A stretch of DNA of 64,000 nt from Saprospiraceae bacterium (GCA_022841745.1 JALHQW010000031.1:1-64000); one strand, 5' to 3'; positions 23,461 through 32,268 are shown, counted from the stretch's first letter. Translations and numbers: made by a program. The notes: generated from the sequence alone by a model not told the origin.

Positions 23461-24831
23461 ATGAGCAAGTCAAAAGCAATCGGGGAAGTCAGGAACTATA
23501 CGGTCGTACAGGCAAACGACCTTATCCGCAACAAAAAGGATTTTTCCCTTTGGGAACTGCGGGTGTTCGCCCTGCTGGCTTCGCACGTCAGGAAGGAAGA
23601 TGACGATTTTTTCACCTACAAGTTCAGGATAAGGGATTTGCTCGACCTGTTCGAGACCAACTCCAACAACCTCTACGACGAACTGCGGGCAATACCGGAG
23701 AAGTTGCACGCAAAAATCATCCGGCTGCCCTACACCGACGAGGCGGGCAAGCAGCGCGTCCGGCGCTACAACCTCATTTCCATGTCGGACTTCCCCGACG
23801 AAGGCGAGATAGACGAGGGCGAGAGCATCATGCTCCGCTTCGACAAAGACCTCAAGCCACTTCTGCTCAAACTGGGCGAGCACTTCACGGTCTATAAGTT
23901 CGTGAACGTGCTGAAACTTCGCAGCCCCTATATTTTCCAGCTTTATGAACTGTTGAAATCGGAAGAGTACCGGGGCAGGCAGAGCGTGGACATTGACCTT
24001 GCGGAGTTCAGGGACATCCTGCAAGTGCCGGAATCGTACAAATTCGGCAACATACAGCAACGGATTTTGCGACCAGCCCAGAAGCAGTTCGCTGAGTTTA
24101 CCGACATCAATTTCGATTTCGAGCCTATGAAGGGTAGGGGAGGGAAAATCAAGAAGCTGCGGTTTCGGATTTACAAAAACAAGCCGGGCGGTGCGGTTGG
24201 GCTGGAGGAAGCCGCCATCGAGCCGAAAGCTGCCGTCAATGCGCCGCCTCCTGGCAGCGGGGGCTTATTCGCCGAATTGTATCCTTCCGTCCGGCAATGG
24301 TTAGCGGAGGACGTTTTCAAGAAGCTGGTAGCCGAATACCCGGAAGGACAGGTTAGGAACGCCGTGCGTTACACGCTGAACCGCTTGGAAAAGGGCGAAA
24401 CCATCGAGAACATTGGTGGGTACATCGTGGCGATGGCGAAGCAGACGATGCTTTTTGACCAGTTGCAAGAGCGGAAGGACAAGGACACGGCTAAGAAGCA
24501 GGCGGAGTTGGAAACCGCCCGCCGAAGGGAGGAACTGGAATCGCGGAAAAAAGAGCTTTACCAAGAAGTGATGCGGAAGGAGGACGCCATCATGGAAGCC
24601 ATTTTCATCGAATTCCCGGAGGCGAGGGCAGCGGCAATAGATTCTTTGAAGCATAATGCGTTTGCCAGCTATGACCCCCGCAAATCGGAAGCGGAAAATT
24701 TCCAAAACCCCTCTTTTGCCGCGGCTTATCGTACAGCCGTGCGGAAAAGTTACGCGCAAAGGTTTGAGGCATTGGACAAACAATACCAGCCTAAAATCAA
24801 ATCAATCAAAGCAGAGATTGCCTTGCTGTGA
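23461..24831 (+). CDS. rep: Rep_3 (RepB-like) plasmid replication initiator
   Basis: 456 residues. Residues 1-240 have the tandem winged-helix layout of Rep_3 initiators: VQANDLIRNKKDFSLWELRV, YKFRIRDLLDLFE, KLRSPYIFQLYELLKS and YKFGNIQQRILRPAQKQF. A C-terminal extension (about 260-456) is mostly charged helix with coiled-coil character. The protein should bind the iterons directly upstream and recruit the helicase and primase, copies of which are encoded in the same module. Iterons also lie downstream of the gene. Confidence 0.92.
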   Translation: MSKSKAIGEVRNYTVVQANDLIRNKKDFSLWELRVFALLASHVRKEDDDFFTYKFRIRDLLDLFETNSNNLYDELRAIPEKLHAKIIRLPYTDEAGKQRVRRYNLISMSDFPDEGEIDEGESIMLRFDKDLKPLLLKLGEHFTVYKFVNVLKLRSPYIFQLYELLKSEEYRGRQSVDIDLAEFRDILQVPESYKFGNIQQRILRPAQKQFAEFTDINFDFEPMKGRGGKIKKLRFRIYKNKPGGAVGLEEAAIEPKAAVNAPPPGSGGLFAELYPSVRQWLAEDVFKKLVAEYPEGQVRNAVRYTLNRLEKGETIENIGGYIVAMAKQTMLFDQLQERKDKDTAKKQAELETARRREELESRKKELYQEVMRKEDAIMEAIFIEFPEARAAAIDSLKHNAFASYDPRKSEAENFQNPSFAAAYRTAVRKSYAQRFEALDKQYQPKIKSIKAEIALL

Positions 24832-24898
24832 ATTTAGAATTAGCTTGCGTACTGACGTATGTACTTACTGACGTAAGCTGATTCGATAACGAGAGACA

Positions 24899-25065
24899 TT
24901 CCCAAAAGTGTTATAGGGATTGCAAAATAGCTGCGCCAACTGCATGAATTCACCCGCAAAACCTTTTGGAAAGTGAGGCTTACTTGAGTTGAAAGAAAGG
25001 GTAGGGGAGCGCAAGTGATAACACTTTTGGGAAGCAAAGAACAAAAGCGATAACATTTTTGGGAA
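24899..25065. repeat. Extra iterons downstream of rep
   Basis: One inverted copy (TTCCCAAAAGTGTTATA, 24899-24915) and two direct copies (25019-25033, 25051-25065) of the origin iteron. The last two end 12 bp before the KilA-N start, so Rep could repress that gene or couple the sites by looping. Confidence 0.85.
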
Positions 25066-25076
25066 ATAGAAAACGA

Positions 25077-25928
25077 ATGGCAAAAAACAAAATCATCAAG
25101 GTACAGGGAAGGGAAATCAGCTTCGTCACCTTTGGAGAGGAAGACTATATCTCCCTGACAGACATCACCACCAGCTTCCCTGACGGAAAATTCCTCGTGC
25201 CGCGTTGGCTGCGCAATCGTGACACACTGGAGTTTCTTGGCGTCTGGGAAAAGCTGAACAACCCGGATTTTAGAGTAATCGAATTCGATAACTTATACGC
25301 CGAATCGGGGCACAACCGTTTTTCGCTTTCCATCAGCAGGTGGATGGAAACGACTGGGGCGATTGGCTTCCAGTTGCGAAAAGGAAAAGGGGCTAATACC
25401 TATGCTCACCGCGACATCGCGCTTGGGTTTTGCTACTGGCTCAGCCCGCCGTTCCAGTTGTACGTCATTAAAGAGTTCCAACGCCTGAAAAAAATCGAGG
25501 CAGAGGAACACAAAGAAGCGTTGGAGTGGAACTTGAAGCGGACGCTGTCGAAGGTCAACTATCGGATTCATACGGAAGTGATAAAGGAGACCCTCGTGCC
25601 GCCGAGACTTTTCAACCGACCGAAAATGGAGGGCATCGTCTATGCAAGCGAAGCGGACGTGCTGAACATGGCAGTTTTTGGCATGACGGCAAAGGAATGG
25701 CGGTTGCAAAACCCGACCCTAAAAGGCAATATCCGTGACCATTCCACAGAGAGCCAATTGCTGGTCTTGGCGAATTTGGAAAGCCACAATGCGCAGTTCA
25801 TCAAAGAGGGTTTGAGCCAGGATGAAAGATTGGCGAAGCTGAACGAAATCGCTATATACCAAATGCAGATTCTTGCCAACGTTCCTTCATTAAAGGCTTT
25901 GTCACCACCAGAGGGCAAACAGGAATAG
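25077..25928 (+). CDS. KilA-N domain protein, paralog 2
   Basis: From ATG 25077: 283 residues. The same architecture as paralog 1: YISLTDITTSF, LEFLGVWEKLNNPDF, WMETTGAIGFQ, FCYWLSPPFQLYVIKEFQRL, and KLNEIAIYQMQILANVPSLK near the end. The two differ most right after NPDF, where each has its own palindrome-encoded residues (RVIEFD here, NSNEFV in paralog 1). Directly downstream of iterons, so its expression may depend on Rep. Confidence 0.87.
   Translation: MAKNKIIKVQGREISFVTFGEEDYISLTDITTSFPDGKFLVPRWLRNRDTLEFLGVWEKLNNPDFRVIEFDNLYAESGHNRFSLSISRWMETTGAIGFQLRKGKGANTYAHRDIALGFCYWLSPPFQLYVIKEFQRLKKIEAEEHKEALEWNLKRTLSKVNYRIHTEVIKETLVPPRLFNRPKMEGIVYASEADVLNMAVFGMTAKEWRLQNPTLKGNIRDHSTESQLLVLANLESHNAQFIKEGLSQDERLAKLNEIAIYQMQILANVPSLKALSPPEGKQE
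25274..25293. repeat. Imperfect 20-bp palindrome in KilA-N gene 2
   Basis: AGTAATCGAATTCGATAACT, one mismatched pair, centred on GAATTC at the same Glu-Phe codons as the palindrome in paralog 1. The arms are unrelated to those of paralog 1. Confidence 0.7.
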
Positions 25929-25965
25929 GTTTCAACGAAGACTTCGCTTGCCATGTAGATAGAAA

Positions 25966-25989
25966 AGGCTGCCCCAACCGGGACAGCCT
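25966..25989. terminator. Hairpin between convergent genes
   Basis: AGGCTG...CAGCCT with inner CCC/GGG and one mismatch, between the KilA-N stop and the stop of the lipoprotein gene. It has A-rich and T-poor flanks (AAAA on both sides), so it may serve both directions. Confidence 0.55.
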
Positions 25990-26016
25990 CAAAAGCGCAA
26001 ACCGTCGTAAAAATTC

Positions 26017-26484
26017 TCATTCCACCGCCAGCGCAAACCAAAACCCATCCTCCTCCTCGAAGGCACAGAGGAGGAAGTCCTCGTCCAGTTGCAAGTCCAG
26101 TTCATGTCCGTTGAAGTCGAGCATTGCCTCGACGACCGTCGCCTCGCACGACCAAGGAGTGGTCGGCGATGGCTCGCCCTTGTACGTCCATATCTCAATG
26201 GGCGCTTTGCAGAAGCGGTAATCGGTGGAGCGGAAGGTGACGCGGTGCATCTCGAAGTTCCAGGAGAGTTCGAGCAAATCGGAGCCGACGCAGGAGAAGG
26301 GCGAACTGCCGGGCAGGTAAAGCTGGCAGTCTTCCATCTCGAAGTATCCGATGAGGAGGCTGGTGCAGTTGCACGGCTTGGTTGGTACGTCGGTAGTAGT
26401 GGCGGGCTTCGGTTCGTCGTCCTTTTTGCAGGATGTGAACAATATGCAGCCCATAATGAAGATGGTGATAAGGATGTTTTTCAT
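26017..26484 (-). CDS. Small lipoprotein, unknown function
   Basis: 155 residues with a lipoprotein signal: MKNILITIFIMGCILFTSC, Cys at residue 19 as the lipid site, followed by the KKDDEP spacer common in Bacteroidota. The mature part has Cys pairs (PCNCTS, EDCQL, FSCVG) and a beta-rich look (DFNGHELDLQLDEDFLL). No family recognised. The leader reads CTATTTGTGCCATG, shared with the next gene upstream. Confidence 0.65.
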   Translation of the reverse strand: MKNILITIFIMGCILFTSCKKDDEPKPATTTDVPTKPCNCTSLLIGYFEMEDCQLYLPGSSPFSCVGSDLLELSWNFEMHRVTFRSTDYRFCKAPIEIWTYKGEPSPTTPWSCEATVVEAMLDFNGHELDLQLDEDFLLCAFEEEDGFWFALAVE

Positions 26485-26580
26485 GGCACAAATAGATTTG
26501 AAAGGTCATTGGTCACTTAGAGCCATTGGCCATTGTGTTGACAATCAATGACTTAATGACGAATGACCCCAATGACGAAT

Positions 26581-27015
26581 TCAATCGTGAATCTCGCAGG
26601 CGCCGTACATCTTGACCTTGACGGTAGGCTCACGGGCGTCAATCTCGACGAGGGCGGGCTTGGCTTCGTTGAAAAACCTAACGAAGTAAAAGCCGGGCTG
26701 GGGCAGGGGACAGGAAATGGAGAAGCCCCGGCAGAACCCATGCTGGATGAAGTAGAGCGGCTTACCAACGTCCTCAGCGTAGTAAATGCGGAAAGGGATG
26801 GTCTCCCCGAAGCTGTAGAACTTGGAGATGAACTGCGTCCTGAAAAAGGACGGGAATTGCTCGACGGTGAAGGTGCTGTCGCCGTGGGTGGCGCAGCGGG
26901 CGTTGACGAAGCAGCGGACAACGTGCTGGTCAACGGGTTCGAGCTTGCTCAGGTCAAGTTGACCAAAAGCGGCTGTGCTCAGGCACAGAAGGATGAGGGT
27001 GGGTTTGAGAGTCAT
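26581..27015 (-). CDS. Small secreted protein, unknown function
   Basis: From ATG 27015: 144 residues with a signal peptide (MTLKPTLILLCLSTAAFGQ). The mature part is beta-rich with four Cys (RCFVNARCATH, FCRGFSISC). The 56 residues upstream in the open frame are not credible. The leader CTATTTGTGCCATG is the same as for the lipoprotein gene 96 bp downstream, which suggests the two are controlled alike. Confidence 0.6.
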   Translation of the reverse strand: MTLKPTLILLCLSTAAFGQLDLSKLEPVDQHVVRCFVNARCATHGDSTFTVEQFPSFFRTQFISKFYSFGETIPFRIYYAEDVGKPLYFIQHGFCRGFSISCPLPQPGFYFVRFFNEAKPALVEIDAREPTVKVKMYGACEIHD

Positions 27016-27158
27016 GGCACAAATAGTTGAAACTAATGATGAATGACAAATGGTGAACGATGAATGGCTGCAAGCCTTAAGAATGGCGGCGCACGGCAAG
27101 AAGGCAGGCATGATTTGGCTACCGGGTAGGGTGGGGCAGGGCAAAAAAAGTTGCACGT

Positions 27159-27276
27159 GGTGCGGGCTGCACCATTGCACCAAATAAGGAGAGGTTGATG
27201 CAAACGGCTGGAAATCATTGTTTTATAGCACAAATAGTCCCTCTGTCGGTTTGGTGCATCGCACCAACGTGCAACA
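27159..27276. promoter_or_regulatory. Paired TGCACCA operator-like module, copy 2
   Basis: First part GGTGC then TGCACCATTGCACCAAA (27159-27184); second part GGTGCATCGCACCAAC then GTGCAAC (27253-27276). Spacing between the GGTGC starts is 94 bp, identical to copy 1 at 11154. Between them lies an ATAGCACAAATAG motif (about 27226). Confidence 0.6.
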
Positions 27277-27286
27277 AACAGCTTGG

Positions 27287-28891
27287 TCAGATGGGCTTGT
27301 CCCGGTCTTCGGGGGCGATGTCGAGGTCTTTCTCCTTTCGGTAAATGACGAGCTTCCGGCTGATGGTCGTGTGCGCCCAGTCAATGTCGTACAACTGCTT
27401 CAACTGCTTGGCGATATCGCGGAAGGAGGTGTTGTTCTTTGTGCGCTCCTCATAGGCGAAGCGGATGGCTTCGGATTCCACCTCCGAATGGTCTTTGGCG
27501 GTAAGGTGGGTTTGCTCGTGCGAGAACCCGTAAAAATCATATTGAAGGAAACCATCGTTGCGGCTGATGGCGCAATCAACGACGTGGGTCTCGTCGAAGG
27601 GCTGGTAGCCGTCACTGCGGTTGCGGCACTTGGTCTGCTTGATGTACCGCTTGTCGGGGTCCTGCTTCGAGAAGCTGATGGCGACGACCGACTTGGCGAA
27701 GTTGTCGAGGTTCTTCGCCCCGGCGAGGTGCCGCGACTGTACGGGCTGGCTCAGGTCGCGCTTGGGCGTGTGCGCAATCACCAAGATGGTCAGTGGCGGG
27801 TAGCGACGCTGCATGGCGCAGAGCTTTTTCATCAGCTTGGTAGCCACTGCCGGGTCCTGGCTTTCGGAGGAGATATAGGTAATGTTGTCAATGATGATAA
27901 GCCCTGGCTTGTGGATTTCGACGTCCCGCAGGATTTCGTTCATGATGAGTTCGTCGGCATTTTCGAGGTCGAGGAAGTCCGGGTTGAGGTCGGAGCGGTG
28001 GTAGTTCTCGTTGAAACGGAGGATGCCGTTTTCCGGCTTGTAACGTGCGTAGAGTTCATTGTCCTGCATTTCAAAATCATAGTAAATCACCAGCTTGGGA
28101 GCGGTCTCGTTCACGAACTCCGGCTCGTCGGGGAACAGGGGGAAGCCCTTGCTGGCGGCATCGCCGATTTGGAAGGCGAGGATGGTCTTTCCCGACCCGG
28201 CGTCGCCGAAGAGGATGCAGACCTCGTTTTCCTTGACGAGGTTGCCGCAGATGCGGCGGCTGGGCGGCTCGTTCTTGCCCGATTCCATGACCTCGTTCAT
28301 GGTGCGGTGGCGCAACACCTTTGCGGGGTTGATGTAGCGGGTATGCTTCGCAATGTCGTCGTACACGTCGAAGACGTTGTTGTGCAGGTTCTGAGCCTGC
28401 TGGATGAAGCGCAAGCCCTGACGGACGGCTTCCCGGCGCATGAACAATTCATAGAGGATGCGGCAATGGTCATCGAGGTGGGCGTCCGTGAGCACGGCGC
28501 TGGAACACTCGGCGAGGTAGTGCGGCGGGACTGCGCCGTTGGGCTTCATCTCAACGATATTGCCCTCCTTTTTGACGCCATTTTCTCCGAGCAACCCCAT
28601 ACCCTTTAGCTCGTGGGTGACAGTGAGCAAGTCAATCTTTTCGACGCGCCCGGAAAGCACGTCCATTGCAGCGTACAGGCTTTGGTGCCTTTCCTCGAAA
28701 AAAGCGGCTTTTGGCAGGTAACGCTTGACCTTCTGAAAAGCGCCCGCAGTCATGAGCGCTGCGCCGATGACTGCCTGTTCGGTGGAAACGTCGTGCTGGA
28801 GGGAGATGCCGAATTGTGCGAGCTGCTCTTGTGAAACCGGGTGGTGGTCGTCCTGTAACGAGCGGTGCGTGTTGCGGTTCTTGCTTTTCAT
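27287..28891 (-). CDS. dnaB: DnaB-like replicative helicase of the element
   Basis: 534 residues. Residues 33-170 are the DnaB N-terminal domain (HDVSTEQAVIGAALMTAGAF, then RHQSLYAAMDVLSGR). Residues 210-460 are a RecA-fold ATPase with CILFGDAGSGKTILAF (Walker A) and HKPGLIIIDNITYI (Walker B); the core is closer to RepA/AAA_25-type plasmid helicases than to chromosomal DnaB. A C-terminal winged-helix-like tail (FRDIAKQLKQLYDIDW) follows. It probably unwinds the oriV together with Rep and the element's primase. Confidence 0.85.
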   Translation of the reverse strand: MKSKNRNTHRSLQDDHHPVSQEQLAQFGISLQHDVSTEQAVIGAALMTAGAFQKVKRYLPKAAFFEERHQSLYAAMDVLSGRVEKIDLLTVTHELKGMGLLGENGVKKEGNIVEMKPNGAVPPHYLAECSSAVLTDAHLDDHCRILYELFMRREAVRQGLRFIQQAQNLHNNVFDVYDDIAKHTRYINPAKVLRHRTMNEVMESGKNEPPSRRICGNLVKENEVCILFGDAGSGKTILAFQIGDAASKGFPLFPDEPEFVNETAPKLVIYYDFEMQDNELYARYKPENGILRFNENYHRSDLNPDFLDLENADELIMNEILRDVEIHKPGLIIIDNITYISSESQDPAVATKLMKKLCAMQRRYPPLTILVIAHTPKRDLSQPVQSRHLAGAKNLDNFAKSVVAISFSKQDPDKRYIKQTKCRNRSDGYQPFDETHVVDCAISRNDGFLQYDFYGFSHEQTHLTAKDHSEVESEAIRFAYEERTKNNTSFRDIAKQLKQLYDIDWAHTTISRKLVIYRKEKDLDIAPEDRDKPI

Positions 28892-29228
28892 ACTAAGTCA
28901 AGTTTAGATTAAGCGTCGTAGCCCGTCGATGGTGTTCAATACCTGACAGGTGTCAATAACTTGGCTTTATTTCGTTTGAAAGGAGACGATGACGTACAGC
29001 GATGTTACTGTAAAGAGCAGCCGGAAACTTCAATAATAGTGTGGCGGAAATGCGTTCGAAAAGTGCGGAGTCGCTAACTGTGAAGTGAAACTTTGATGCA
29101 AATTAGTGTAAAACGCCAATTTTTCAAAGAAGTTTTGTTTTTTCGTGTAGCTAACTGTGCTATCAAACGTACAGCTCGGGACGGGGGAGGTGGCAATGGC
29201 TGTCTCCCCGTTCTTCGGCAAGTGGTCG
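28892..29228. other. Non-coding gap between helicase and primase genes
   Basis: Contains ACCTGACAGGT (28942-28952), a short perfect dyad, and an imperfect GC hairpin (about 29178-29212) right after the primase C-terminal half, probably its terminator. No gene seen. Confidence 0.45.
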
Positions 29229-29861
29229 TTACCTTACCAAACCGATTTTTCCGGCCAGTTCCATCCTTGAAGCATTGAGCTTTTCCTGAACACTTAGCAG
29301 TCGAGCCATAGTTTGCTCGTCATGGGGATGCACGTTCCTAATCTGTTCCAAGTTTTGTCCGCAAAGCTGGTTGACCACTTTCAGCTTGAGGCGGTAAATG
29401 GTCTTGGCGATGCTTTCCAAATAGGGTTTTGCGGCGGAACTGCCTTTTGGGGCAAACCCACGCTGTTCCCAATGCGGGTCAACCTCGATGGCGTTTTCGT
29501 GCATCAGGTTGGCAGCAAACCCGCTCAGTTCGAGGTCTTCTTGCGCTATGAAATGCTGTGCGGTGACGGGCTTTTTCGCCAATACCAATTCGATGCTTTC
29601 CCTGTAGATACGCTGACAAAGTGGGTCTTCGAAGTGTTCCAGCACATCCTCGATGTTGGCGAGGATGTGCTCGGCGACGGTGATGTCCTCTTTTGGGTCG
29701 TAGATTTCAACGCCGTGTTCGAGGAGGAGGTAGGTGAGGTGAGCTTCAAGGGATGATGAGGAGCCCCTAACCCCTAAAGGGGAATTTTCGCCCCCAGCCA
29801 TTAGATGGGAGTTGTTCTTCCTTGCCAAAGCCTGTACGGCTTTGTTGGTTTCTGCCGTCAA
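29229..29861 (-). CDS. DnaG C-terminal (helicase-binding) half, split off by a TAA
   Basis: The frame continues the upstream primase frame exactly; only a TAA at 29874-29876 and four codons lie between. No ATG exists at the break (the codon at 29861 is TTG), and the first ATG is at 29801. From EAHLTYLLLEHGVEIYDPKE onward the sequence matches the helical C-terminal domain of Bacteroidota DnaG (LEHFEDPLCQRIYRE, IAKTIYRLKLKVVNQ), which binds DnaB. The segment GENSPLGVRG is the translation of a CCCCTAA repeat inserted in the linker. Either a broken gene, or a two-piece or read-through primase. Confidence 0.7.
   Translation of the reverse strand: MTAETNKAVQALARKNNSHLMAGGENSPLGVRGSSSSLEAHLTYLLLEHGVEIYDPKEDITVAEHILANIEDVLEHFEDPLCQRIYRESIELVLAKKPVTAQHFIAQEDLELSGFAANLMHENAIEVDPHWEQRGFAPKGSSAAKPYLESIAKTIYRLKLKVVNQLCGQNLEQIRNVHPHDEQTMARLLSVQEKLNASRMELAGKIGLVR
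29762..29800. repeat. CCCCTAA dispersed repeat inside the primase linker
   Basis: CCCCTAACCCCTAAAGGGG followed by AATTTTCGCCCCC. It is related to the right half of the foldback element near 1865-1893 and lies in frame in the primase C-terminal half. Confidence 0.65.
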
Positions 29862-29873
29862 AACATTTTCGGT

Positions 29874-31115
29874 TTAGCCCATGAGCGAGGCACAGTCTTT
29901 TATGAAAAACGAGCGCTTTACGGGGTCGGATACATGGGCGATGCTGTCCACAATGCTGTGGACGGCGGCGGCTTTCTTCACGGGGTCGTTGCCCGCATCG
30001 GCGAGTAGGATGCTGGCTTTGAAGGTGATGAAATCCTTTGAATGGGTGGCGAGGAATTCCGAAAAAGCGGCGGTGCCAACCTTGGACAAAAAGCTGTCCG
30101 GGTCGTCGGGGTGGGGTAGGGGAGTGACCCGCACGTTCAGGTCGAGTTCGAGCGCCAAGTCCAAACCTCGTAACGCAGCGCCAATGCCAGCCGGGTCGCC
30201 ATCATATAATATGTGCAGGTTCGGGGTGAAACGATGGATTAGCAAAAGCTGCCCGGTGGTCAGCGCCGTGCCAGCCGATGCGACGACGTTTTCGATGCCT
30301 GCTTGGTGAAGGGCAATCAAATCGGTATAGCCTTCGACGAGGATGCACTCGTCTCGTTGGCGTATGGCTCGCTTGGCGAGGTGGATGCCGTAGAGGTTTT
30401 GGGATTTGTGGTAGATGGGGGATTCGGGGGAGTTCAGGTACTTGGGTAGGTCAAGGTCCCTACGGGATGACAAGCTATCGCAAATGCGACCAGCGAAGGC
30501 GATGGGTTTGCCGCTGAGGTTGTGGATGGGGAAAATGACCCGGTTGCGGAAGAAGTCTTTGCCTGATGTGGTAGTCAAACCGAGTTTTTGGAGGTACTCC
30601 AATTTGAAACCTGATTGAGTGGCAGCTTTTGTAAGGGCATCCCAATTGTCGGGAGCAAAACCCAATCCGAATTTTTGGATGGTGGCTTCCGTGAAGCCCC
30701 GGTTTTTGAGGTAGTCCAGCCCGGTGCCAGGCAATTGGCTTTGGAAAAACTTCAGGGCGAAGTCGTTGAGGATGAAAAGGCTTTCTTCTTCTTGGTGGAC
30801 TGCCAGTTGCTCTGGCGAGGGCTTGGTTTCCTGTACCTCGATGTTGTACTTGCGGGCGAGCCAGCGCAAGGCTTCGGGAAAGCTGTAGCCCTCGTGCTCC
30901 ATGAGGAAGCTGGCGGCGTTGCCGCCCTTGCCGCAGCCGAAGCACTTGAAGGTGTTGCGGGCGGGCGAGACGCTGAAGGAGGGTGTCTTTTCGTGGTGGA
31001 AGGGGCAAAGGGCGTTGAGGTTTGCACCGCTGCGGCGGAGGGTGAGGAAGTCAGAGACGACTTCTTCGATGCGGGCGGTTTCGAGGATGAGACGGGAGGT
31101 GGGAGACAGAACCAT
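29874..31115 (-). CDS. dnaG: DnaG-type primase, catalytic part
   Basis: 413 residues. The zinc-binding domain is at the N-terminus (Cys37, His40, Cys58, Cys61: LCPFHHEKTPSF and KCFGCGKGG). The RNA polymerase core and TOPRIM domain follow, with FPIHNLSGKPIAFAGR and CILVEGYTDLIALHQAGIEN, and the acidic DPDSF/YDGDPAG motifs. Normal DnaG continues for some 200 residues; here a TAA ends the frame after SLMG, and the missing domain is encoded directly downstream in the same frame. The gene makes the element largely independent of the host primase. Confidence 0.88.
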   Translation of the reverse strand: MVLSPTSRLILETARIEEVVSDFLTLRRSGANLNALCPFHHEKTPSFSVSPARNTFKCFGCGKGGNAASFLMEHEGYSFPEALRWLARKYNIEVQETKPSPEQLAVHQEEESLFILNDFALKFFQSQLPGTGLDYLKNRGFTEATIQKFGLGFAPDNWDALTKAATQSGFKLEYLQKLGLTTTSGKDFFRNRVIFPIHNLSGKPIAFAGRICDSLSSRRDLDLPKYLNSPESPIYHKSQNLYGIHLAKRAIRQRDECILVEGYTDLIALHQAGIENVVASAGTALTTGQLLLIHRFTPNLHILYDGDPAGIGAALRGLDLALELDLNVRVTPLPHPDDPDSFLSKVGTAAFSEFLATHSKDFITFKASILLADAGNDPVKKAAAVHSIVDSIAHVSDPVKRSFFIKDCASLMG

Positions 31116-31565
31116 GTTTTAGTTTTGTTGTAATTTTAGTGAGGTCGAGTTCGGTACTTGCGCTTAATAGTGCTGGGAAGGAAATAAGGCGTTTGTGTTT
31201 GGGTGGAACTTGCCCAAAAGATAACGGATTGTAGTGGCTATAAGTTTCCGTGTCCGGGAATACAGGACTACCTCAGGTTTTCTACGCATGTTGGGAAAAC
31301 AATTTGGACCCGGGACAGCTTTTTTCAGAGATTGACAACGCTACGCCTCACGGAACGCTGGCGGTTTAGAACTAAGTCGAGGCTAAGGTCAATGCTAATG
31401 AAGTAGGCAAAAAGGGAATCTTTGGATACATTAGGGCTACGCTGGGAACAATAATTTGTCAAAAAATGCCAATTTGTTGAAAATGCTAATTGCTTTTGTG
31501 GCTCCATTTTGTTTCGCCCATTTTAATCAATCAATTTTGTAACTGATTGAATATGAACGATGTAT

Positions 31566-31593
31566 CCTTTTTCGGCGGAGCCGCCGAAAAAGG
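31566..31593. terminator. Perfect 13-bp stem palindrome CCTTTTTCGGCGG
   Basis: Arms 31566-31578 and 31581-31593 with only AG between them. T-rich on one side and A-rich on the other, so it can act as a terminator in both directions. Confidence 0.6.
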
Positions 31594-31605
31594 GAGTTTT
31601 CTCAT

Positions 31606-31614
31606 TTATCCACA
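31606..31614 (+). other. DnaA box TTATCCACA
   Basis: Perfect match to the bacterial DnaA consensus, next to the palindrome and followed by AT-rich sequence. A single box may be chance, or part of a second origin or control site. Confidence 0.4.
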
Positions 31615-32230
31615 ACTTTCGTTATTTAAGCTTTCCACGGTATGCGCCTCGATTTGTCTGTATTCCCCTCACCGGGACCAAATTCGATTTATAGGATAAC
31701 AAAGAGTAACACTGTTCAAATCTGTAGCATCAGATGATTGTTTAAAAGTGAAAATTTTATTTATAAAATACTGATTATCAGAAATTTACACAGGAAGAGA
31801 CAGAAAACCCCCAATGTTACTTTTTGTTGACTGCAAAATGTTGGAGGAGGAGTATAATCCCTTGAACTTTGGGGTGGCAAATGCAAAGAGGGTCTTACCC
31901 CAATCAGATTGCAAAAACTACTTATAGAAACCTCTCAATATTAAAGTTGCTAAGGTTGGTTTTGCGAGGGAATGCCCCAGTTTGTCGGCTTCAAAAAATC
32001 CGGTCTACACTTAATATTTCGGTGCATAACTCAGAGAGTAGAGTAGTTACAGTTTTGTTTCGAGAAAGGCTAGAGGGAGGGGGCTCAATTAGAAAATTAG
32101 ATATCATCTTCTTATTAGCATAAGTTAAATAGTTTGCATGAACAAAAAAGGGTACACATAATAGTAGAACAACAAAAACCCACGCCCCGTGCACTATTTA
32201 ACACTGAATTCATTTGGTTTTTTGGGGTAT

Positions 32231-32268
32231 TCAGGCGGTCACCTTTCAAGGGGCTGCCTGATTTTTTT
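32231..32268 (+). terminator. Plus-strand terminator without an obvious gene
   Basis: TCAGGC...GCCTGA stem followed by seven T. It would terminate a plus-strand transcript, but no plus-strand gene is evident upstream; a non-coding RNA from 31.7-32.2 kb is possible. Confidence 0.5.

Larger units (their letters stand above)
31116..32230. other. Long gene-free region
   Basis: Over 1.1 kb without a convincing gene on either strand. It holds a strong palindrome (31566-31593), a DnaA box (31606), A/T-rich sequence (31730-31800), and short open frames with no recognisable content. It separates the replication module from the stress-gene region. Confidence 0.55.

Noticed and set aside
27218-28609. 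463-codon open frame on the plus strand
   Set aside because: It is antisense to the DnaB-like helicase, which has clear motifs. The opposite frame stays open because of GC-rich codon use.
31203-32123. Short plus-strand open frames (31203-31406, 31869-32123)
   Set aside because: No start signals, no recognisable features and AT-rich, non-coding-like composition.
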